From JAWWBN01 sp033720955 (GTDB taxonomy: Bacteria; Acidobacteriota; Thermoanaerobaculia; Multivoradales; JAHEKO01), in NCBI GenBank assembly GCA_033720955.1, contig JAWWBN010000104.1, positions 1-11,708 on the forward strand: a stretch of 11,708 bases of DNA. The letters are read 5' to 3'. Position numbers and translations under genes: made by a program. The notes beneath the pieces are model-generated. The model saw only the letters and a program-made list of their open reading frames with translations, was not told where the DNA came from and ran no database searches. How positions within the stretch are numbered: position 1 is the stretch's first letter; every line of letters starts with the position of its first letter. Below, in pieces: positions 7,334 to 11,708 of the stretch.

Positions 7334-8152
7334 TCAGCCGGACAGCCGGAGGGCGTCGAGGTCCTCCTCGGGCTCGGGGAAGCGCGGATCCATCTGCCGG
7401 AGGGCGCCCACGACCACCCGGGCGACGGCCAGGTTGCGGTACCACTTCTGGTCGGCGGGGATGGCCCGCCAGGGGGCCCACTCGGTGGTGCACCGCGTCA
7501 GGGCCTCCTGGTAGGCCTCCCGATACGCCTCCCACTGCTCGCGCTTGCGCAGATCGTCTCGGGAGAACTTCCACCGCTTCTCGGGCGTGTCGAGCCGGGC
7601 CTGGAAGCGCTCGAGCTGCTCCTCCCTCGAGATGTGGAGAAAGAACTTGAGAACCGTGGTGCCGGTCTCGCTCAACAGCCGCTCGAACTGGTTGATCAGC
7701 TCGTAGCGCGGCCGCCAGACGGTCTCCGGGACGATCTCGTCGACCCGCACCACGAGCACGTCCTCGTAGTGGGAGCGGTTGAAGATGCCGATCTTGCCGT
7801 TGCCCGGCACCCGGCGGTGGATCCGCCAGAGGAAGTCGTGCGCCAGCTCGAGCTTCGACGGCACCTTGAAGGAGGTCACCTCGACCCCCTGCGGGTTGAC
7901 TCCCCTGGTGAGCTTCCGGATGGTGCCGTCCTTGCCGCCGGCGTCGAGCGCCTGCAGGACGACGAGGAGCTTCCTTCGGTCCTCGGCGTAGAGCCGGTAC
8001 TGGAGATCGGCGAGCTCTTCGCGCAGCTCCCGGAACTCCCGCTCGGCGGCCTCCCGGTCGTCGTGGAAGGCGTCGGCGCGGGTGGGGAGCCGGGCGAGGT
8101 CCACCGGGCTCCCGGGGGCGATCCGGTGCGGGTCGTCGGGCAGGTCGCTCAT
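7334..8152 (-). CDS. ppk2: Polyphosphate kinase 2 (PPK2) family polyphosphate:nucleotide phosphotransferase
   Basis: The protein has 272 residues, the usual length for a single-domain PPK2. The family transfers phosphate between inorganic polyphosphate and nucleotides in the cytoplasm. Diagnostic elements are all present: the Walker A-like loop LQALDAGGKDGTIRKL (Asp70, Lys74, Asp75), the GVNPQGVEV and FKVPS segments that follow, the Walker B-like NRSHYEDVLVVRV (125-137), the lid region EKRWKFSRDDLRKREQW (191-207), and the C-terminal TEWAPWRAIPADQKWYRNLAVA block (223-244) typical of the family. The N-terminal 55 residues form the usual charged helical extension. I cannot tell from sequence alone whether the preferred acceptor is AMP, ADP or GDP. 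No Shine-Dalgarno sequence precedes the ATG at 8152; a -10-like box sits just upstream, so the mRNA may be leaderless. It is followed by the TPR gene and is divergent from the acyltransferase. Confidence 0.93.
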   Translation of the reverse strand: MSDLPDDPHRIAPGSPVDLARLPTRADAFHDDREAAEREFRELREELADLQYRLYAEDRRKLLVVLQALDAGGKDGTIRKLTRGVNPQGVEVTSFKVPSKLELAHDFLWRIHRRVPGNGKIGIFNRSHYEDVLVVRVDEIVPETVWRPRYELINQFERLLSETGTTVLKFFLHISREEQLERFQARLDTPEKRWKFSRDDLRKREQWEAYREAYQEALTRCTTEWAPWRAIPADQKWYRNLAVARVVVGALRQMDPRFPEPEEDLDALRLSG

Positions 8153-8158
8153 GGTTCG

Positions 8159-8164
8159 ATACTA
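8159..8164 (-). promoter_or_regulatory. -10-like box placed for a leaderless PPK2 transcript
   Basis: TAGTAT on the reverse strand ends six bases before the PPK2 ATG. A -10 element at this distance would start transcription at or within a base or two of the ATG, which agrees with the absence of any Shine-Dalgarno sequence. No clear -35 is visible. A nearby GC-rich inverted repeat (GGCCGCC 8188-8194 / GGCGGCC 8209-8215) lies in the same divergent region. Confidence 0.4.
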
Positions 8165-8233
8165 CGGCAGCCGTCGCGCCCCGGGAGGGCCGCCGCCGCC
8201 GCCGCGGGGGCGGCCGGGCGGGCCGGGTCGGGG

Positions 8234-8239
8234 TAGACT
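8234..8239 (+). promoter_or_regulatory. Possible -10 box for the acyltransferase-phosphatase operon
   Basis: TAGACT lies in a GC-rich stretch about 63 bases before the acyltransferase ATG and matches the TAnnnT pattern of bacterial -10 elements. No -35 element is recognisable. It is the best candidate on the forward strand of the 150-bp divergent region, but it rests on one hexamer. Confidence 0.3.
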
Positions 8240-8302
8240 GCCGCCGTTCTCGCTCCGGACCGCTCGGCATCCGACCGGCCTCGCGCCGGACCGGCGCCCG
8301 TC

Positions 8303-9703
8303 ATGACCTCCACGATCGCCGTACCCGTCTGGCTCGCCCTCCTGGTGGCGCTGCTCGCCGCCTGGGCGGCGTTGGACCGGCTGCTCGTGCCCAGCGTGCG
8401 CTGGCTCCTGCGGCAACGGGTGAACCGCGCCCTCGAGGAGGCGAACCGGCGGCTGCAGATCCGGCTGCCGCCGTTCAAGCTGACGAAGCGGCGGGTGCTG
8501 ATCGACCGGTTGGTCTACGACCCCGAGGTCGTCCGCAAGGTGGAGGAGACCGCCGCCGCCGAGGGGGTGCCCCGCCAGGTCCTGGTCGAGAGAGTCGAGC
8601 GGTACGCCAACGAGATCGTGCCCTCGTTCAACGCCTACATCTACTTCCGGTTCGGCTACTGGCTGTCGCGCCGCATCGCCCGCGCCCTCTACCGGGTGCG
8701 GCTCGGCGCCCGTGACGAGGACGCCCTGGCGTCGATCGACCCCGAGGCCACGGTGGTCTTCGTGATGAACCACCGCAGCAACATGGACTACGTGCTGGTG
8801 GCCTACCTGGTCGCCGAGCGGGCCGCGCTGAGCTACGCGGTGGGGGAGTGGGCGAGGATCTGGCCCCTCGAGCAGCTCATCCGGTCGATGGGCGCCTACT
8901 TCGTGCGCCGTCGCTCGCGCAACGACCTCTACCGGTTGGTGCTCGCCCGCTACGTCGCCATGGCCACCCGCGAGGGCCTCACCCAGGCGGTCTACCCCGA
9001 GGGCGGGCTGTCCCGCGACGGCCGGCTCCAGCCGCCCAAGCTCGGGCTGCTCGACTACATGCTGCGCGAGTTCGATCGGAAGTGCCGCGACGTGGTCTTC
9101 GTGCCGGTGGGGATCAACTACGACCGGGTGCTGGAGGACCGGACCCTCCTCCTCGACGGCCGGCCCGGCGCCGAGCGCAAGGGAGCCCTGCGGGCCCTCG
9201 CCACCACCTTCGGCTTCCTGAGCCACAACCTGCTTCTCCTGCTGCGGGGACGGTGGTTCCGGTTCGGCTACGCCTGCGTCAACTTCGGGCTGCCCCTCTC
9301 GACGCGCGACTTTCTCGCGGCTCGCGGAGTGGACCTCGGGGCGCTGCCGAAGGAGGAGCGGTTCGAGCGGGTGGGCGAGCTGGCGGGCGAGCTGATGGGA
9401 CGGGTCCAGCGGGCGATCCCGGCTCTGCCCGTGGCCCTGGTGTCTACCCTCTTCCACCGTCAGCCCGACCGGCGCTTCAGCGAGCTCGAGCTCAAGGCGG
9501 CGGCCCAGGAGCTCATCGGAGAGCTGGAGCGGGGCGGGTCGCGCGTCTACGTGCCGCGGCGCAGCCGCGACTACGCCATCCAGGTGGGTCTGCGGATGCT
9601 GGTGCTGCGACACCTGGTGGTGCAGGAGGAGGGCCTCTACCGGGCGCGACCGGAGGAGAGGGCGCTCATCGCCTACTACGCCCATTCGGTGGCCCGGCCG
9701 TGA
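8303..9703 (+). CDS. PlsB-like glycerol-3-phosphate acyltransferase
   Basis: The protein has 466 residues with a hydrophobic N-terminal segment at about 6-28, so it is probably anchored to the inner membrane. It carries the four acyltransferase blocks of the PlsB/GPAT type in order: NHRSNMDYVLVAYLV with the catalytic H157-X4-D162; GAYFVRRRSRND at 197-208; YPEGGLSRDGRLQPPKLG at 231-248 (compare EGGRSRTGRLLPPK in PlsB); and VVFVPVGINYDRVLED at 264-279. The C-terminus ends LIAYYAHSVAR, resembling the YYANSIAH ending of PlsB proteins. It probably acylates glycerol-3-phosphate to 1-acylglycerol-3-phosphate, the first step of phospholipid synthesis; an acyltransferase for dihydroxyacetone phosphate or lysophosphatidate is possible. 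It is shorter than E. coli PlsB (about 800 residues). No Shine-Dalgarno sequence is seen before the ATG. Its stop overlaps the GTG start of the phosphatase gene by 4 bp, so the two form an operon. Confidence 0.85.
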   Translation: MTSTIAVPVWLALLVALLAAWAALDRLLVPSVRWLLRQRVNRALEEANRRLQIRLPPFKLTKRRVLIDRLVYDPEVVRKVEETAAAEGVPRQVLVERVERYANEIVPSFNAYIYFRFGYWLSRRIARALYRVRLGARDEDALASIDPEATVVFVMNHRSNMDYVLVAYLVAERAALSYAVGEWARIWPLEQLIRSMGAYFVRRRSRNDLYRLVLARYVAMATREGLTQAVYPEGGLSRDGRLQPPKLGLLDYMLREFDRKCRDVVFVPVGINYDRVLEDRTLLLDGRPGAERKGALRALATTFGFLSHNLLLLLRGRWFRFGYACVNFGLPLSTRDFLAARGVDLGALPKEERFERVGELAGELMGRVQRAIPALPVALVSTLFHRQPDRRFSELELKAAAQELIGELERGGSRVYVPRRSRDYAIQVGLRMLVLRHLVVQEEGLYRARPEERALIAYYAHSVARP

Positions 9704-10938
9704 GACGCGACCGAGGATCGAAGACCGCCTCCGGCGCGATCGGGTTCTTCCCCGGCATCCTGATCTCGCTGGTCGTCGGGCTCGGGGTCGGCCTGCTCCT
9801 GCAGATCGGGCGAGAGCGGCTCAGCCTGGGACTGCTCCTGCCCAGCGCGGCGGTGGGCCTGCTCATCTTCCTCCTCATCGACCTGCAGCTCCGACTCACC
9901 CGGCGCTGGCGGGCCGGCCTCTCGGGTGCGCGCCACGGCGCCGTGCTGGGCGCGATCTTCGCCGTCTCGGGCGCCCTGGCCTGGCTCTCGGTCTTCACCG
10001 TCTGGGCCACCGCCGCCGGTCAGCGGGTCGTCCCCGGCCAGCTCCTGATGCCGATTCTCCTCGCCGGCGGCCTGGCGGTGGTGATCGGCTTTCTCTTCTA
10101 CGGCTACGAGCGTCTGCGCGGCGAGCTGTCGGAGAAGATCACCCGGCTCAAGACGGCCGAGTTCGCCGAGCGCGAGCTGGAGCTGGCGCGGGCGATGCAG
10201 CGGCGGCTGCTGCCGCCGCTGAAGGTGGACGCCGGCAGCTACCGTCTGGCGGCGAGGAACCGGGCGGCGGCCTGGGTGGCCGGCGACTTCTACGACGTCT
10301 TCGCCCTTCCGGACGGCCGCCAGGCGATCGCGGTGGGCGACGTCGCCGGCAAGGGCATGGCGACCAGCCTGATCATGGCGTCGGTCAAGGCGATGCTGCC
10401 GCTGGTGGCCGTGGGCGGCTCCGCCGCGGACACCCTGACGGCGCTCAACGAGCGGCTGGTCGAGGACATGGGCAGCCGCGAGTTCGTCGCCGTCGCGCTG
10501 GCGCTCTACCGCCCCGACACGGGCGAGCTGGAGGTGGCCAACGCCGGGCTGCCCGATCCCTACCTGCTGCGCGGCGACGGCGCCGCGACACCCCTGGAGA
10601 CGCCGGGTCCGCGGCTGCCGCTGGGGGTCCGCCAGGGGGTGGCCTACGAAGCGCGGTCGGGTCGCCTGGAGCCGGGCGACCGGCTGCTGCTGCTGACCGA
10701 CGGTCTCCCCGAGGCCCAGATCGGGGAGGACGAGGTGCTGGGCTACGAGGCTTTCGAGCGTCTCCTGCCACGGGGCGCCGGCGACCCCTCCGAGCTCCTG
10801 GGCCGTCTGTTCCGACGGCTCTCCCTCGAGGCGGGGGACGAGCCCTCCGACGACTGGACGGCGGTGCTCCTGGAGCGGACCGGGACCGAGGTCAGTCCGG
10901 GTCCAGAAGACCCCGCTCGCGCATCCACTTCTCATTGA
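9700..10938 (+). CDS. Membrane-anchored SpoIIE/PP2C-type serine phosphatase
   Basis: The protein has 412 residues from the GTG at 9700, whose bases overlap the acyltransferase stop (GTGA); the first in-frame ATG is too far inside to be the start. Four hydrophobic helices are visible at about 14-35, 42-64, 82-105 and 111-131, with almost no periplasmic sequence between them. A linker helix at about 140-165 ends in MQRRLLPP, which commonly precedes this phosphatase domain. The SpoIIE domain (about 170-398) shows AGDFYDVF (metal-binding Asp196, Asp199), GDVAGKGMATSLIMA (Asp214), LPLGV, LEPGDRLLLLTDGLPEAQ (Asp334) and SDDWTAVLL (Asp384-Asp385). The Asp ligands are intact, so it is probably active. 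The usual NAGH motif reads NAGL (Leu284). Such phosphatases usually dephosphorylate STAS-domain anti-sigma-factor antagonists; no such partner is in this window. The last 15 or so residues are unconserved and lie in a convergent overlap with the next gene. Confidence 0.9.
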   Translation: MRRDRGSKTASGAIGFFPGILISLVVGLGVGLLLQIGRERLSLGLLLPSAAVGLLIFLLIDLQLRLTRRWRAGLSGARHGAVLGAIFAVSGALAWLSVFTVWATAAGQRVVPGQLLMPILLAGGLAVVIGFLFYGYERLRGELSEKITRLKTAEFAERELELARAMQRRLLPPLKVDAGSYRLAARNRAAAWVAGDFYDVFALPDGRQAIAVGDVAGKGMATSLIMASVKAMLPLVAVGGSAADTLTALNERLVEDMGSREFVAVALALYRPDTGELEVANAGLPDPYLLRGDGAATPLETPGPRLPLGVRQGVAYEARSGRLEPGDRLLLLTDGLPEAQIGEDEVLGYEAFERLLPRGAGDPSELLGRLFRRLSLEAGDEPSDDWTAVLLERTGTEVSPGPEDPARASTSH

Positions 10939-11708
10939 GCTTGGAGAGGTAGCGCTCGCCGGAGTCGGGCAGCAGCGTGACCACGACCGCCTCCTCCGGC
11001 AGCCCCTCGGCCACCCGGCGGGCACCGGCCACCGCGGCGCCGCAGGAGGACCCGGCGAAGATCGCCTCTTTCCTGGCCAGCTCGAAGACGGCCCGGTAGG
11101 CGGTCTTGTCGTCGACCTGGATCACCTCGTCGATCTGGTCCATCCAGACGCTCTCGGGCAGCAGGTCCTCGCCGATGCCGTCGATCAGGTACTGGTGGAT
11201 CTGCTCCTCCGGCGGCAGCTCGCCGTGCTCCTTGTAGTGCTTGTAGACGCTGCCGATCGGGTCCACGCCGATCACCCGGATCTCCGGGTTCTGCTCTTTC
11301 AGGTACTTGGCGACCCCGCTGATGGTGCCGCCGGTGCCGACGCCCGCCACCCAGTGGGTGATCCTGCCGCCGGTCTGGCGCCAGATCTCCGGCCCGGTGG
11401 TCCGGTAGTGCGCCATCGGGTTGGCCTGGTTGTAGTACTGGTAGGGCAGGAAGGCGCCCTGTTCGTCGCGGATGCGCTCGGCCACCTTGTAGTAGGACCG
11501 CGGATCGTCGGCCGGGACCTCCGTCGGACAGGTGATGACCTCGGCGCCGTAGGCCTCGAGGAGCGCGACCTTCTCCGGCGGGATCTTGTCCGCCGCCGTG
11601 CAGATCATCCGGTAGCCCTTGAGGATCGCCGCGATGCACAGGCCGACGCCCGTGTTGCCGGAGGTGGGCTCGACGATCGTCATGCCGGGCTCGAGCAGGC
11701 CTTCCTCC
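10892..11708 (-). CDS. PLP-dependent cysteine synthase / cystathionine beta-synthase family protein (N-terminus missing)
   Basis: The frame enters from the right edge and ends at 10892, giving 271 visible residues plus the stop; the N-terminal part with the PLP-binding lysine lies outside. Visible family motifs are EPTSGNTG (PTSGNTG at 11648-11668, binding the substrate carboxylate), VAGVGTGGTISGVAKYL (GTGGT at 11324-11338, the PLP phosphate loop), VDPIGSV, DGIGEDLLP and AGSSCGAAVAGA, whose serine contacts the PLP ring nitrogen. The segment between DPIGS and GIGEDLLP and the ending YLSKLNEKWMRERGLL resemble cystathionine beta-synthase more than plain O-acetylserine sulfhydrylase. The protein stops directly after the catalytic fold, without the C-terminal CBS-domain pair seen in regulated enzymes. 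The reaction is either beta-replacement of serine by homocysteine or cysteine formation from an activated serine; I cannot decide which. Its 3' end overlaps the convergent phosphatase gene by 47 bp. Confidence 0.9.
   Translation of the reverse strand, partial: EEGLLEPGMTIVEPTSGNTGVGLCIAAILKGYRMICTAADKIPPEKVALLEAYGAEVITCPTEVPADDPRSYYKVAERIRDEQGAFLPYQYYNQANPMAHYRTTGPEIWRQTGGRITHWVAGVGTGGTISGVAKYLKEQNPEIRVIGVDPIGSVYKHYKEHGELPPEEQIHQYLIDGIGEDLLPESVWMDQIDEVIQVDDKTAYRAVFELARKEAIFAGSSCGAAVAGARRVAEGLPEEAVVVTLLPDSGERYLSKLNEKWMRERGLLDPD

Noticed and set aside
8188..8227. GCC/GGC-rich stretch in the divergent spacer as a functional repeat
   Set aside because: It is short and irregular, and a 7-bp stem is easily explained by local composition.
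7247..8270. Upstream extension of the TPR frame through the PPK2 gene (a 629-codon open frame)
   Set aside because: The extension overlaps PPK2 in another frame and is Arg/Pro-rich without domains. The signal peptide and AGGAG site place the start at 7247.
8162..9685. A 507-codon reverse-strand frame opposite the acyltransferase
   Set aside because: It is His/Gln/Glu/Arg-rich shadow sequence. The forward frame carries all four acyltransferase motifs.

Overview
The window is very GC-rich DNA, with strong G/C at third codon positions, an Arg/Ala/Gly/Leu-rich proteome and almost no non-coding sequence. An outer-membrane Omp85 barrel joined to an inner-membrane-anchored TamB-like bridge shows a diderm (Gram-negative-type) bacterium. 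Acidobacteriota, Myxococcota or a similar high-GC diderm phylum would fit, but nothing here fixes the phylum. I see no tRNA, rRNA, CRISPR array, insertion sequence or phage gene. It reads as a compact chromosomal region.

Layout. (1) Positions 1-222, minus: the N-terminal 74 codons of a MEMO1-family protein (AmmeMemoRadiSam system protein B), running off the left edge. (2) A 67-bp divergent intergenic region with one AT-rich patch that offers a -10-like box on each strand. (3) 290-6367, plus: a 2025-residue protein that joins a full-length TamB-like part (inner-membrane anchor, periplasmic beta-rich bridge, DUF490 C-terminal domain) to about five POTRA-like domains and an Omp85 outer-membrane barrel. 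It is in effect TamB and TamA/BamA in one chain. (4) A 13-bp convergent junction whose inverted repeat holds both stop codons. (5) 6381-7247, minus: an exported TPR protein. (6) 7334-8152, minus: a PPK2-family polyphosphate kinase upstream of the TPR gene, possibly leaderless. (7) A 150-bp divergent promoter region. (8) 8303-9703, plus: a PlsB-like glycerol-3-phosphate acyltransferase, overlapping by 4 bp (9) 9700-10938, plus: a four-helix membrane protein with a SpoIIE/PP2C-type phosphatase domain. (10) 10892-11708, minus: a PLP-dependent cysteine synthase / cystathionine beta-synthase, missing its N-terminus at the right edge and overlapping the phosphatase tail by 47 bp.

How they may work together. 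The shared theme is the envelope. The TamB-Omp85 fusion would span both membranes, and TamB-like proteins are implicated in outer-membrane protein assembly and in moving phospholipid between membranes. The PlsB-like enzyme makes the first phospholipid precursor and is translationally coupled to a membrane-embedded regulatory phosphatase. The exported TPR protein sits convergent to the fusion and could be a periplasmic partner. PPK2, the MEMO1 protein and the cysteine/cystathionine synthase look like ordinary metabolic or unknown-function neighbours. The functional link across these transcription units is inference. The fusion itself is read directly from one uninterrupted frame and is the most notable item here.
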